This document shows positions 1 to 8,931 of a DNA stretch of 64,000 nt, one piece after another. Under the pieces are notes generated by a model that was given only the letters and a program-made list of their open reading frames with translations, had not been told where the DNA came from and did not search any database. Position 1 is the stretch's first letter. The number at the start of each line of letters is the position of its first letter. The DNA comes from CADEFQ01 sp035433705 (GTDB lineage: Bacteria > Pseudomonadota > Gammaproteobacteria > Steroidobacterales > Steroidobacteraceae): NCBI GenBank assembly GCA_035433705.1, contig DAORVK010000007.1, positions 1 to 64,000 on the forward strand, in the 5' to 3' direction. The position numbers were made by a program, and so were the translations under genes.

Positions 1-1236
<1,236 letters not shown>

Positions 1237-1246
1237 GGCTTCGCCC

Positions 1247-2080
1247 ATGAAGCTTGCGGGCGCCGAGATCGGTGCGGACCGACCGCTCTTCCTGATTGCC
1301 GGGCCCTGCGTCGTCGAGAGCGCCCAGCTCACCTTCGACGTGGCGGGAAGGCTCAAGGACATCACGGCCCGCCTCGGAATTCCGTTCGTGTTCAAGGCGT
1401 CCTACGACAAGGCGAACCGCTCATCGCGCGCGAGCTACCGTGGCCCGGGCATCGAGGCGGGCCTCAAGGTGCTCGCGGATGTGAAGCGCCAGTACGGCGT
1501 GCCGGTACTCACCGACGTGCACGAAGACACGCCGTTCGCCGAAGTCGCGGCGGTGGTCGACGTGCTGCAGACTCCGGCGTTTCTTGCGCGCCAGACCAAT
1601 TTCATCGTGAACGTTTCATCGCAGGGCAAGCCCGTCAACATCAAGAAGGGCCAGTTCCTCTCGCCCTGGGAGATGCAGAACGTCGTCGACAAGGCGCGCT
1701 CCACCGGCAATCCGGACATCATGGTGTGCGAGCGCGGCTTCTCCTTCGGCTACCACAATCTCGTCTCCGACATGCGCGCGCTCGCCGTGATGCGCGCTAC
1801 CGGCTGCCCGGTCGTGTTTGATGCGACGCACTCGGTGCAGCTGCCGGGCGGCAAGGGCGTCGCGTCCGGTGGTCAACGCGAATTCGTGCCGGTGCTCGCC
1901 CGCGCCGCGGTCGGTGCAGGCGTCGCGGGCCTCTTCATGGAAACGCACCCCGACCCGGACAAGGCGCTGTCTGACGGCCCGAACGCCTGGCCCCTCGATC
2001 GCATGGAGCCGCTGCTCGCGACGCTCGCGGCGCTCGATCGTACCGTCAAGTCACAGCCCTACGAGGAAGCCCTGCTATGA
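1247..2080 (+). CDS. kdsA: 3-deoxy-8-phosphooctulonate synthase (KDO-8-P synthase)
   Basis: Condenses phosphoenolpyruvate with arabinose-5-phosphate to KDO-8-phosphate for the LPS inner core. The 277 residues match the usual length (about 280). Family motifs seen are LFLIAGPCVVES at the N-terminus, FKASYDKANRSS, and the C-terminal METHPDPDKALSDGPN. The frame is open further upstream, into pyrG, but the ATG at 1247 gives the canonical N-terminus. Its TGA overlaps the eno ATG by 4 bases, implying coupled translation. kdsB, the next enzyme on KDO, lies far away at 48083. Confidence 0.97.
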   Translation: MKLAGAEIGADRPLFLIAGPCVVESAQLTFDVAGRLKDITARLGIPFVFKASYDKANRSSRASYRGPGIEAGLKVLADVKRQYGVPVLTDVHEDTPFAEVAAVVDVLQTPAFLARQTNFIVNVSSQGKPVNIKKGQFLSPWEMQNVVDKARSTGNPDIMVCERGFSFGYHNLVSDMRALAVMRATGCPVVFDATHSVQLPGGKGVASGGQREFVPVLARAAVGAGVAGLFMETHPDPDKALSDGPNAWPLDRMEPLLATLAALDRTVKSQPYEEALL

Positions 2081-3363
2081 GCCGTATCGTCGACATCCGC
2101 GGCCGCGAGATCATCGATTCGCGCGGCAATCCGACGGTCGAGGCCGACGTCGTGCTCGACGACGGTACGTGCGGGCGGGCCGCTGTGCCATCGGGGGCGT
2201 CGACGGGTACGCGCGAGGCTGTGGAGCTGCGCGACGGCGACGCCAGGCGCTATCAGGGCAAAGGGGTGCTGAAGGCCGTCGGTCACGTGAATACCGTGCT
2301 GCGCACTGCGCTGATCGGTCGCGACCCCGCCGACCAGGCAGGGCTCGATGCGGCGATGCTCCAGCTCGACGGCACCGTCACGAAGAGCCGTCTTGGCGCC
2401 AACGCGCTGCTCGCGGTGTCGCTCGCGAACGCTCATGCGGCGTCGCGCTCGGCCGGCAAGGCGCTGTATGAATGGCTCGGAGCGGGCCGCAAGCCCGTGA
2501 TGCCCGTGCCGATGATGAACATCGTGAACGGCGGTGCGCACGCCAACAACAGTCTCGACATCCAGGAGTTCATGATCCTGCCGGTGGGCGCTCCAACGCT
2601 GTCGGAAGCGCTGCGCTATGGCGCCGAGGTGTTCCACACGCTGAAGAAGCTGCTGAATGATCGCGGCCTCTCGACCGCCGTGGGCGACGAGGGCGGCTTC
2701 GCGCCGAACCTGCCGTCGAACGCCGCCGCGCTCGAGATCATCCTCGAGGCGATCGCAAAGGCAGGCTACCGGGTGGGCAAGGACATCTACCTCGGCCTCG
2801 ACGTGGCGAGCTCCGAGTTCTACAAGGACGGCCAGTATGTGCTCGAGGGGGAGGGCAGGCGGTTCACCCCCGCCGAATTCGCAGACTATCTCGCAGGGCT
2901 CGCGGCGTCCTATCCGATCATCACGATCGAGGACGGCATGAGCGAGGCCGACTGGGAGGGCTGGGCAATCCTGACAGAAAAGCTCGGCAGCCGGATCCAG
3001 CTGGTCGGCGACGACCTGTTCGTCACCAACACCGCCATCCTGCGGGAAGGCATCGAGAAGCGGATCGCGAACTCGATCCTCATCAAGCCGAACCAGATCG
3101 GCACGCTCACGGAGACGCTCGCAGCGATCGACATGGCCGACAAGGCGAAGTACGCCGCGATCGTGTCGCACCGCTCGGGCGAGACCGAGGACTGCACGAT
3201 CGCGGACATCGCGGTCGCGACCGCCGCCACCCAGATCAAGACCGGCTCGATGTCGCGCTCGGACCGCGTCGCGAAGTACAACCAGTTGCTGCGCATCGAG
3301 GCGGCGCTCGGGCCTGCCGCGGCCTACGCCGGGCGCGATGCATTTCCGGTGGCGGTCGCCTGA
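2077..3363 (+). CDS. eno: Enolase (phosphopyruvate hydratase)
   Basis: Interconverts 2-phosphoglycerate and phosphoenolpyruvate in glycolysis; in many proteobacteria also part of the RNA degradosome. The 428 residues are the family length. Visible motifs: the start MSRIVDIRGREIIDSRGNPT, the substrate loop PSGASTG, GDEGGFAPNL, the metal-binding IEDGMSEADW and GDDLFVTN, and the C-terminal signature SHRSGETED. The start overlaps kdsA by 4 bases. PEP made here is a substrate of the upstream KdsA. Confidence 0.98.
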   Translation: MSRIVDIRGREIIDSRGNPTVEADVVLDDGTCGRAAVPSGASTGTREAVELRDGDARRYQGKGVLKAVGHVNTVLRTALIGRDPADQAGLDAAMLQLDGTVTKSRLGANALLAVSLANAHAASRSAGKALYEWLGAGRKPVMPVPMMNIVNGGAHANNSLDIQEFMILPVGAPTLSEALRYGAEVFHTLKKLLNDRGLSTAVGDEGGFAPNLPSNAAALEIILEAIAKAGYRVGKDIYLGLDVASSEFYKDGQYVLEGEGRRFTPAEFADYLAGLAASYPIITIEDGMSEADWEGWAILTEKLGSRIQLVGDDLFVTNTAILREGIEKRIANSILIKPNQIGTLTETLAAIDMADKAKYAAIVSHRSGETEDCTIADIAVATAATQIKTGSMSRSDRVAKYNQLLRIEAALGPAAAYAGRDAFPVAVA

Positions 3364-3403
3364 GGTTCGCCGCTATCATGGCGCTCATGAGGTGGTCTTC
3401 GCC

Positions 3404-3724
3404 GTGAAGTGGCTGGCGGGTGCCCTGTTGATGGTCGTGGTGCTCCTGCAGTACCGCCTGCTCGTCTCCCCCGATGGCATCCGCGAAATGCGCCACCTCG
3501 AGGCCGACGTCGCCGTGCAGCGGAGCGAGAACGCCGCGCTCGCTGCGCGCAATGCGCGCCTCGCCGCAGAAGTACGCGATCTCAAGCAGGGCCTCACTGC
3601 GCTCGAAGAACGCGCGCGCAGCGAGCTGGGCATGATCGGATCGCGCGAATCCTTCTATCAGGTGGTACCGCAGCCAGGGTCGGCCGTCGACGGCGAAGCC
3701 CGTACCCGCACCGCGCAGCGGTAG
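3404..3724 (+). CDS. ftsB: Cell division protein FtsB (septum formation initiator)
   Basis: Small bitopic division protein that bridges FtsL and FtsQ at the septum. The 106 residues (Escherichia coli has 103) hold one N-terminal transmembrane helix (about residues 3-20, LAGALLMVVVLLQYRLLV), then a coiled coil (about 28-70), then the conserved LEERARSELGMI and ESFYQVVP. I chose the GTG at 3404 because it places the helix at the N-terminus as in the family and has GAGGTGG about 9 bases upstream; the frame is open back to 3338 inside eno. It sits between eno and ispD, the usual ftsB context. Confidence 0.92.
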   Translation: MKWLAGALLMVVVLLQYRLLVSPDGIREMRHLEADVAVQRSENAALAARNARLAAEVRDLKQGLTALEERARSELGMIGSRESFYQVVPQPGSAVDGEARTRTAQR

Positions 3725-3740
3725 CGGGGCGGCCGGTTGC

Positions 3741-4469
3741 ATGCGTTACGCGCTCGTGGTGCCGGCGGCGGGGTCTGGTCGGCGCTTCGGCGCTGCCGTG
3801 CTCCGCAAGCAGTACGAGCCGCTCGCCGGCGCGACCGTGATCGAACACGCCCTCGCCCCGTTTCTCACGGACTCCCGCTGTCACCGTATCGTCGTCGCGA
3901 TCGCAGCTGATGATGCCGCCTGGTCACAGATCGCGGCGCGCTGCCAGGCGCGCGCGGTGTGTCCGGTGGTCGCCGTGACAGGTGGGGCGGAACGTGCGCA
4001 GAGCGTTCACCGGGCGCTCACTGCCCTGCAGGAGGGTGCCGACGACGGCGACTGGGTGCTGGTGCACGATGCCGCGCGGCCCTGCATCGCGCGCGCCGGG
4101 ATCGATTCGTTGATCGCCGCTGCCCTTTCGCACCCGGTCGGTGGTCTGCTCGCCGTGCCGGTCGCGGATACACTGAAGCGCGGCGTTCGGGTCGGCGGCG
4201 CCCTGCAGGTGGAGTGCACCGAAGCGCGTGACAGCCTGTGGCGGGCGCTCACGCCACAGATGTTCCGTCTGGGGCCGCTCGCGCGGGCGCTTGCCAGCGC
4301 ACTCGGCGCGCGGCGCCAGCCGACCGACGAGGCGCAGGCGATGGAGTGGCAGGGGCTCGCGCCGCTGCTGGTGCCAGGAGATGCCCGCAACATCAAGATC
4401 ACGACCCCGGCCGATCTCGCATTGGCCGAGGTGTTGCTGCAGGGGAGAGCCTCCATGAGGCAACCTTGA
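3741..4469 (+). CDS. ispD: 2-C-methyl-D-erythritol 4-phosphate cytidylyltransferase
   Basis: Third step of the MEP isoprenoid pathway: transfers CMP from CTP to methylerythritol phosphate. The 242 residues have the nucleotide-binding N-terminus VVPAAGSGRRFG followed by KQY, then VLVHDAARPCI, and the C-terminal NIKITTPADLALAE signature. The stop overlaps the next start by one base (TGATG), so it is coupled to ispF, as in most gammaproteobacteria. The CTP it uses is made by PyrG, encoded just upstream. Confidence 0.96.
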   Translation: MRYALVVPAAGSGRRFGAAVLRKQYEPLAGATVIEHALAPFLTDSRCHRIVVAIAADDAAWSQIAARCQARAVCPVVAVTGGAERAQSVHRALTALQEGADDGDWVLVHDAARPCIARAGIDSLIAAALSHPVGGLLAVPVADTLKRGVRVGGALQVECTEARDSLWRALTPQMFRLGPLARALASALGARRQPTDEAQAMEWQGLAPLLVPGDARNIKITTPADLALAEVLLQGRASMRQP

Positions 4470-4960
4470 TGAGAATCGGCTTCGGCTCGGATATCCATGC
4501 CTTCGGGCCGGGCGACAGCGTCGCGATTGCCGGCGTGCGCCTGCCGCACTCGCACGGCGTGATTGCGCACTCGGATGGTGACGTGGCGCTGCACGCACTC
4601 TGCGATGCGCTGCTGGGTGCCGCGGGCCTTGGCGACATCGGCATGCACTTTCCGGACTCGGATCCGCAGTGGCAGGGAGCGGACAGCCGTGAGCTCACGC
4701 GCCACGTGATGGCGCTGTTGCGCGCGCGCGGCTACGTCGTCGCGAATGCGGATCTGACGATCCTCGCCGGAGCGCCGCGCATCGGTCGCTATCGTGACGA
4801 GATGCGCCGCACGGTCGCGCAGCTGCTGGCGGTCGAAGACAGCCAGGTCAACATCAAGGCGACCACGACTGAAGGCCTCGGCTTCATCGGACGCAGCGAG
4901 GGCCTCGCGGCGCAGGCAGTCGTGCTGCTCCTGCGAAGCGAGCCGGAAACGTCGCGATGA
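4469..4960 (+). CDS. ispF: 2-C-methyl-D-erythritol 2,4-cyclodiphosphate synthase
   Basis: Fifth MEP-pathway step: cyclises CDP-methylerythritol 2-phosphate with release of CMP; normally a homotrimer with a zinc site between subunits. The 163 residues are the standard length. The zinc ligands are visible as Asp8 and His10 in GSDIHAFG and His42 in DGDVALHALCDALLGA; the C-terminal motif KATTTEGLGFIGRSEG is intact. The ATG at 4469 overlaps the ispD stop. The frame is open upstream inside ispD, but that is shadow. Confidence 0.97.
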   Translation: MRIGFGSDIHAFGPGDSVAIAGVRLPHSHGVIAHSDGDVALHALCDALLGAAGLGDIGMHFPDSDPQWQGADSRELTRHVMALLRARGYVVANADLTILAGAPRIGRYRDEMRRTVAQLLAVEDSQVNIKATTTEGLGFIGRSEGLAAQAVVLLLRSEPETSR

Positions 4961-4976
4961 GGCGTCGCGTCCGTCG

Positions 4977-6014
4977 ATGACCGGGGCCGTACCCGACAGC
5001 TGGCGCACCCTCGCGCTCGACCCGCCGCGCGCGTTCGGTCCGCCGCCCGTGCGCGGCTGTATTCGCGTTGAGCCCGAGGACTTCGTCGTCGACGAGCAGC
5101 TCGGTTTCGCGCCTGCGGGCGAAGGGCCCCATCTGTTGCTGCGTGTTCGCAAGCGCAGTGCCAATACCGAATGGGTGGCGCGGGATCTTGCGCGTCGTGC
5201 GCGCTGCCGGCCGTTCGATGTCGGTTACGCGGGGCTCAAGGACCGGCATGCGGTCACGACCCAGTGGTATACGGTGCCGCGCGGCCAGAGCATGCCCGAG
5301 GAATGGTGTAGCACCGAAGGTGAAGGCTACGCCGTGCTCGAGGCGCACCTGCACCGTCGCAAGCTGCCGCGCGGAGCGCTCGCAGGCAACTGCTTCGAAT
5401 TGCGAATCCGTTCGGTCACTGGCGACCGCGAGGCGCTCGCCGCACGCCTCGCGGAGCTGGGTACCTGCGGCGTGCCCGATTACTTCGGCCCACAGCGTTT
5501 CGGTCATGCACTGTCGAACCTCGGGCGGGTGGCCGCCGGTGACTTCCGGACTGACCGCAAATTCGGCCTGTCGGCGGCGCGCAGCCTCGTGTTCAACGCC
5601 GTGCTCGCGCAGCGCGTCTGCGAGGACAGCTGGGCAACGCTCGAGCCGGGGGATGTCGCGAACCTCGACGGCACGGGGAGCGTCTTCGACGTCGCCACCG
5701 TCGACATGGCGCTGGCCGGACGTGTGAAGGCGCTCGACGTGCATCCGACCGGACCGCTGTGGGGCGCGGGCGAGTCGCGCGCGACAGGGCGCATTGCCGG
5801 GCTCGAAGCCGCGGTCGGCGCGCAGTTCGGGCCGGTCTGCGACGCCCTCATTGCCGAAGGCGTCGACGCGGCGCGCAGAGCCCTGCGGGTTGCCGTCCGC
5901 GACCTCACGCATGCCTTCGAGGGCGATGTGCTCACCCTGAAATTCCGCCTGACGGCGGGCAGCTTCGCGACGACGGTGCTGCGGGAAGTGCTGAATGTTG
6001 CGAACGATCGATGA
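4977..6014 (+). CDS. truD: tRNA pseudouridine(13) synthase TruD
   Basis: Isomerises U13 of tRNA-Glu and a few other sites. The 345 residues match the family. The catalytic aspartate lies in VGYAGLKDRHAVTTQW (Asp89), and the TruD insertion domain motif NYFGPQRFG appears here as DYFGPQRFGHALSNLG. The ATG at 4977 lies 16 bases after ispF. In many gammaproteobacteria truD is directly followed by surE; here about 1.4 kb (a toxin-antitoxin pair and an Smr-domain gene) separates the two. Confidence 0.95.
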   Translation: MTGAVPDSWRTLALDPPRAFGPPPVRGCIRVEPEDFVVDEQLGFAPAGEGPHLLLRVRKRSANTEWVARDLARRARCRPFDVGYAGLKDRHAVTTQWYTVPRGQSMPEEWCSTEGEGYAVLEAHLHRRKLPRGALAGNCFELRIRSVTGDREALAARLAELGTCGVPDYFGPQRFGHALSNLGRVAAGDFRTDRKFGLSAARSLVFNAVLAQRVCEDSWATLEPGDVANLDGTGSVFDVATVDMALAGRVKALDVHPTGPLWGAGESRATGRIAGLEAAVGAQFGPVCDALIAEGVDAARRALRVAVRDLTHAFEGDVLTLKFRLTAGSFATTVLREVLNVANDR

Positions 6015-6038
6015 CGGCGAGGCGCATCTTGTGTCCAC

Positions 6039-6058
6039 GATTCCCTTGTAAGGGAATC
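6039..6058. repeat. Near-perfect palindrome after truD
   Basis: Two perfect 9-base arms (GATTCCCTT and its complement) are separated by two bases, 25 bases after the truD stop. As RNA it can fold into an 8-9 bp hairpin, but no T-run follows, so it is a poor intrinsic terminator. It marks the truD side of the stretch carrying the toxin-antitoxin genes. Function unknown. Confidence 0.5.
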
Positions 6059-6137
6059 CGACAGCCGGGCACCCATAAACCTTCGGCCGCAGCTGCAGCC
6101 TCCAGCGCAAGCCATGCAGAAAACGAAAGTCACTCCA

Positions 6138-6152
6138 TGGCATACTATGCCA
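6138..6152. promoter_or_regulatory. Palindromic operator candidate of the parDE pair
   Basis: A perfect 7+1+7 palindrome, TGGCATACTATGCCA, lies 31 bases before the antitoxin start and overlaps a plausible -10 hexamer (TACTAT, 6143-6148). ParD-like ribbon-helix-helix antitoxins bind such short dyads as dimers and repress their own operon. Binding here is inferred from position and symmetry only. Confidence 0.6.
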
Positions 6153-6183
6153 ATAGTGTCTTGCACGTCCTGGAGAACCTGCC

Positions 6184-6486
6184 ATGCCGACACGCAACGT
6201 CGTCCTTACCGACTATCAGGCCGAGCTCATCGAGCGGCTCGTGACCTCGGGGCGCTATCAGAACGCCAGCGAGGTGCTGCGCGCGGGGTTGCGCATGGTT
6301 GAAAACGAGGAAGCGGAGGCGCGGATCCGCCTCAAGGCGTTACGCGACGCGGCACGTATTGGCATAGCGGATGTGGAGGCAGGCCGGGTTCGGACTTTTG
6401 AGAGGCCCTCACAGGTTTCCCGCCACCTGGCCGCGGTGGTTGGCGAGGTCATTGCAGGAGGCCGCTCCACAAAAGCCGTTCGATGA
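6184..6486 (+). CDS. parD: ParD-family antitoxin (type II toxin-antitoxin)
   Basis: Antitoxin and likely autorepressor of the pair. The 100 residues begin with a ribbon-helix-helix pattern typical of ParD/CopG proteins: a short beta strand (RNVVLTDYQ), then helices around AELIERLVTSGRYQNASEVLRAGLRMVE. The charged C-terminal half is the part that usually wraps the toxin. GGAGAA lies a few bases before the ATG. The stop overlaps the toxin start by 4 bases (ATGA). It lies behind its own palindromic operator and by eye is less GC-rich than its neighbours, which fits acquisition between truD and surE. Confidence 0.85.
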   Translation: MPTRNVVLTDYQAELIERLVTSGRYQNASEVLRAGLRMVENEEAEARIRLKALRDAARIGIADVEAGRVRTFERPSQVSRHLAAVVGEVIAGGRSTKAVR

Positions 6487-6854
6487 CGCCCGTCGACATG
6501 GCCGGGCCGCGCACGTGGAAGGTCTTGCTTGCCGCAGCGGCCGAGGCGGATTTTCGCGACATCATTCGCTGGACGGCAGAGGAGTTCGGGGATGCGCAGG
6601 CGCGTGTGTATGCCGAAACCCTGTCTGCCGCGATCGAGTCATTGGCCGGCGGGCCGACTATCGTTGGCGCAAGGCACCGTGATGACATTGCAAAGGGGAT
6701 ATTTGCGCTGCATGTCGCTCGCCACGGCCACAATGGTAGTCATTTCGTGATGTTCCGGATCGGCAAGGATCGCGATCACGCGAGAATCGAGGTGCTGCGT
6801 CTGCTCCATGAGGCCATGGATCTTGCGCGTCATTTGCCGGCAAGCAGGACATAG
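6483..6854 (+). CDS. parE: ParE/RelE-superfamily toxin
   Basis: Likely a ParE-type toxin (the characterised family poisons DNA gyrase). The 123 residues follow the family pattern: an N-terminal AEADFRDIIRWTAEEFG helical segment, a central RHRDDIAKGIFALHVARHG, and the C-terminal FVMFRI...IEVLRLLHEAMDLARHL that closes the toxin core. The start ATG overlaps parD; a second ATG at 6498 would shorten it by five residues. The 3' end overlaps the convergent Smr-domain gene by 25 bases. ParE rather than RelE is favoured by the partner and C-terminus; this is inference. Confidence 0.82.
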   Translation: MTPVDMAGPRTWKVLLAAAAEADFRDIIRWTAEEFGDAQARVYAETLSAAIESLAGGPTIVGARHRDDIAKGIFALHVARHGHNGSHFVMFRIGKDRDHARIEVLRLLHEAMDLARHLPASRT

Positions 6855-7366
6855 ACGGCACCCGTGCCGCCGTCGACCTGCCGCGCGGAGTGGAAGGCGA
6901 CGACCGCGCCGACCCGCCGCAGCAGCGCGTTCACCGTCTGTTTCAACACAGGCCCCCGTTGTCCCGAGCGCAGGCCCTTGCCGTGCACGATGCGCACGCA
7001 GCGCAGATGGCGCGCCAGGCACTCGGCAAGGAACGCCCGCAAGTGCGCCTTCGCTTCGACGACGGTGAGGCCGTGCAGGTCGACCTCGGCCTCGACCCGG
7101 AATTCGCCGCGCCGCAGCCGTCGCAGGACCGAGTCCTGCACGCCCGGGCGACGAAAGGCGAGTTCTTCGCCCGTTTCCAGACCCACCTCAGGCCCGGGGA
7201 CTTCGAGCGACTCGGCGAGCACGGCGGCACGCTCGGCGCGGGCGAAGCGGGCGCGCGGAGGCGGGCGGCGGCGCGCGCCCGCGCGCGGCTCGGGTTGCAG
7301 CGCCCGGGTGCCACGTACCGCCTCGCGAAAGAGGCGTCGATCGTCGTCGCCGGGGTCATGGGCCAC
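6830..7366 (-). CDS. Smr-domain protein
   Basis: Small MutS-related (Smr) domain protein of 178 residues. The C-terminal 90 residues carry the hallmarks: the VDLHGLTVVEAKAHLRAFL helix-strand, RIVHGKGLRS (HGxG-like loop) and the closing GGTGAVYVLL. Stand-alone Smr domains in proteobacteria are reported as nucleases or RNA-binding proteins; the substrate here is unknown. The N-terminal half is Arg/Pro-rich and probably disordered. I chose the GTG at 7366 because GAGGAA lies just upstream; the frame is open to 7480. It is divergent from surE (67 bases between starts) and convergent with parE. Confidence 0.85.
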   Translation of the reverse strand: MAHDPGDDDRRLFREAVRGTRALQPEPRAGARRRPPPRARFARAERAAVLAESLEVPGPEVGLETGEELAFRRPGVQDSVLRRLRRGEFRVEAEVDLHGLTVVEAKAHLRAFLAECLARHLRCVRIVHGKGLRSGQRGPVLKQTVNALLRRVGAVVAFHSARQVDGGTGAVYVLLAGK

Positions 7367-7433
7367 GATTTCCTCCGCGGGAAGGCATTCAGTATATTGT
7401 CGCGCCCGCAATTTCCGAAAGTTCCCGCACCGA

Positions 7434-8195
7434 GTGAAAATCCTGCTTGCCAACGACGACGGCTTCCGTGCCGAGGGCATCCGTCACCTGCGCCACGCGC
7501 TGACGGGCGTCGCGGATCTCACGGTCGTCGCGCCGGACCGTAACAGGAGCGGCGCCAGCAATTCACTGACACTCGATGTGCCGCTGCGCGTGTTCACCGC
7601 TGAGGACGATGTGCATTATGTCGTCGGCACGCCGACCGACTGCGTGCACCTCGCGATCTCGGGTCTCTTCGACTTCGAGTTCGACATGGTGGTCTCGGGT
7701 GTGAACGACGGCGCAAATCTCGGTGACGACGTGCTCTATTCGGGTACCGTGGCGGCGGCGATCGAAGGTCGCTTCCTCGGTCTCACGACGGTCGCGGTGT
7801 CGCTCTGCACGGAACAGGGTGGGCCGCGCCATTTCGCAACCGCCGCGCGCGTCGCACGCGAGATCGTCGATCGCCTGATCAGCGAACGGCTCGATCGCGG
7901 CATGATCCTCAACGTGAACGTGCCGGATCTGCCTTACGAGCAACTGCGCGGCTTTCGCGCGACACGGCTCGGCTATCGTCACCGGTCTGAACCGGTCATC
8001 CGCGCGAGCGATCCACGCGGTCGTCCGGTTTACTGGATCGGGCCCTCCGGGCCCGGACAGGAAGCGGGACCAGGTACGGACTTCCATGCGGTCGCTGAAG
8101 GCTTCGTGTCGGTCACGCCGCTGCAGATCGATCTCACGCGCCACGCCGCGCTCGGCACGGTGGCGCAGTGGCTCGACGGGCGGCCCCGTGGCTGA
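7434..8195 (+). CDS. surE: 5'/3'-nucleotidase SurE
   Basis: Survival protein E, a metal-dependent nucleoside monophosphatase. The 253 residues start MKILLANDDGFRAEGI, with the metal-binding DD pair, followed by APDRNRSGASNSLT and VVSGVNDGANLGDDVLYSGTV, all diagnostic. The start is GTG at 7434. A weak -10-like TATATT (7393-7398) sits in the gap to the divergent Smr gene. Its 3' end overlaps pcm, as in the widespread surE-pcm pair. Confidence 0.96.
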   Translation: MKILLANDDGFRAEGIRHLRHALTGVADLTVVAPDRNRSGASNSLTLDVPLRVFTAEDDVHYVVGTPTDCVHLAISGLFDFEFDMVVSGVNDGANLGDDVLYSGTVAAAIEGRFLGLTTVAVSLCTEQGGPRHFATAARVAREIVDRLISERLDRGMILNVNVPDLPYEQLRGFRATRLGYRHRSEPVIRASDPRGRPVYWIGPSGPGQEAGPGTDFHAVAEGFVSVTPLQIDLTRHAALGTVAQWLDGRPRG

Positions 8196-8850
8196 CGTGC
8201 GCCTTGCCGGTATCGGCATGACGTCGGCGCGCACGCGCGATCGCCTCGTGCAGCGACTGCGCGAGCAGGGCATCAGGAGCCCTGAAGTACTCGACCGGAT
8301 CAGAAACGTGCCGCGACACATCTTCGTCGATGAGGCGCTCGCCAGCCGCGCTTATGAAGATACGGCGCTGCCCATCGGACATGGGCAGACGATCTCGCAG
8401 CCCTATATTGTCGCGCGCATGACTGAAGCACTGCTCGAGGGCGGGCCGCTTTTCAACGTGCTCGAGGTCGGCACCGGTTGCGGTTACCAGACGGCGGTAC
8501 TTGCGCCTCTCGTCGACAAGCTCTACAGCATCGAGCGCATCGAGCCGCTCCTCAAACGCGCGAAAGAGCGCATCCGCGAACTGGGCATCAAGAGCGTGCG
8601 TTTCCGGCACGGCGACGGTTATCGCGGCTGGCCGACGCACGCGCCTTACGACGGCATACTGGTCGCCGCCGCACCACTGCGCGTTCCTGACGCACTGCTC
8701 GAGCAGCTGAAAGTCGGGGGGCGGCTCATTGTGCCGGTCGGGCCCGAGGGCGCGCAGGAACTCGTGCGCTTCACCCGGCGAGAGCAGAAAGTCGAGCGCC
8801 AGAATCTCGGATCGGTCGCCTTCGTGCCGCTCCTCGAAGGAACGTCCTGA
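8188..8850 (+). CDS. pcm: Protein-L-isoaspartate O-methyltransferase
   Basis: Repairs isoaspartyl residues in damaged proteins using S-adenosylmethionine. The SAM-binding motif I is LEVGTGCGYQTAVLAP, preceded by the conserved LPIGHGQTISQPYIVARMTE. From the GTG at 8188 the product is 220 residues; from the ATG at 8218 it is 210. I keep the GTG because the GIG residues before the ATG also occur in related proteins and the GTG overlaps the surE stop by 8 bases, but the ATG is equally possible. In Escherichia coli nlpD and rpoS follow; here neither does. Confidence 0.94.
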   Translation: MADVRLAGIGMTSARTRDRLVQRLREQGIRSPEVLDRIRNVPRHIFVDEALASRAYEDTALPIGHGQTISQPYIVARMTEALLEGGPLFNVLEVGTGCGYQTAVLAPLVDKLYSIERIEPLLKRAKERIRELGIKSVRFRHGDGYRGWPTHAPYDGILVAAAPLRVPDALLEQLKVGGRLIVPVGPEGAQELVRFTRREQKVERQNLGSVAFVPLLEGTS

Positions 8851-8895
8851 GAAGAACGCGCTAACAGTTTGATAACAATAGATTTGCTGCGGGTC

Positions 8896-8925
8896 TTGCC
8901 TGGATTGCTGCGACCTGTCTAACAT
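8896..8925 (+). promoter_or_regulatory. Sigma-70-like promoter candidate before the inverted repeat
   Basis: TTGCCT (8896-8901) and TAACAT (8920-8925) are 18 bases apart in an AT-richer gap. Transcription would begin near 8932, right at the left arm of the long inverted repeat. No protein gene lies downstream on this strand until 9510, so the likely product would be an untranslated RNA. Call based on sequence only. Confidence 0.4.
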
Positions 8926-8931
8926 GGCGCC

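Noticed and set aside
2059..3171. 370-codon open frame opposite eno
   Set aside because: Composition-driven antisense frame; enolase on the plus strand is certain.
7370..7398. Promoter candidate for surE (TTCCTC-N17-TATATT)
   Set aside because: The -35 has only three matches; position between divergent genes is suitable but the evidence is too thin for a feature of its own.
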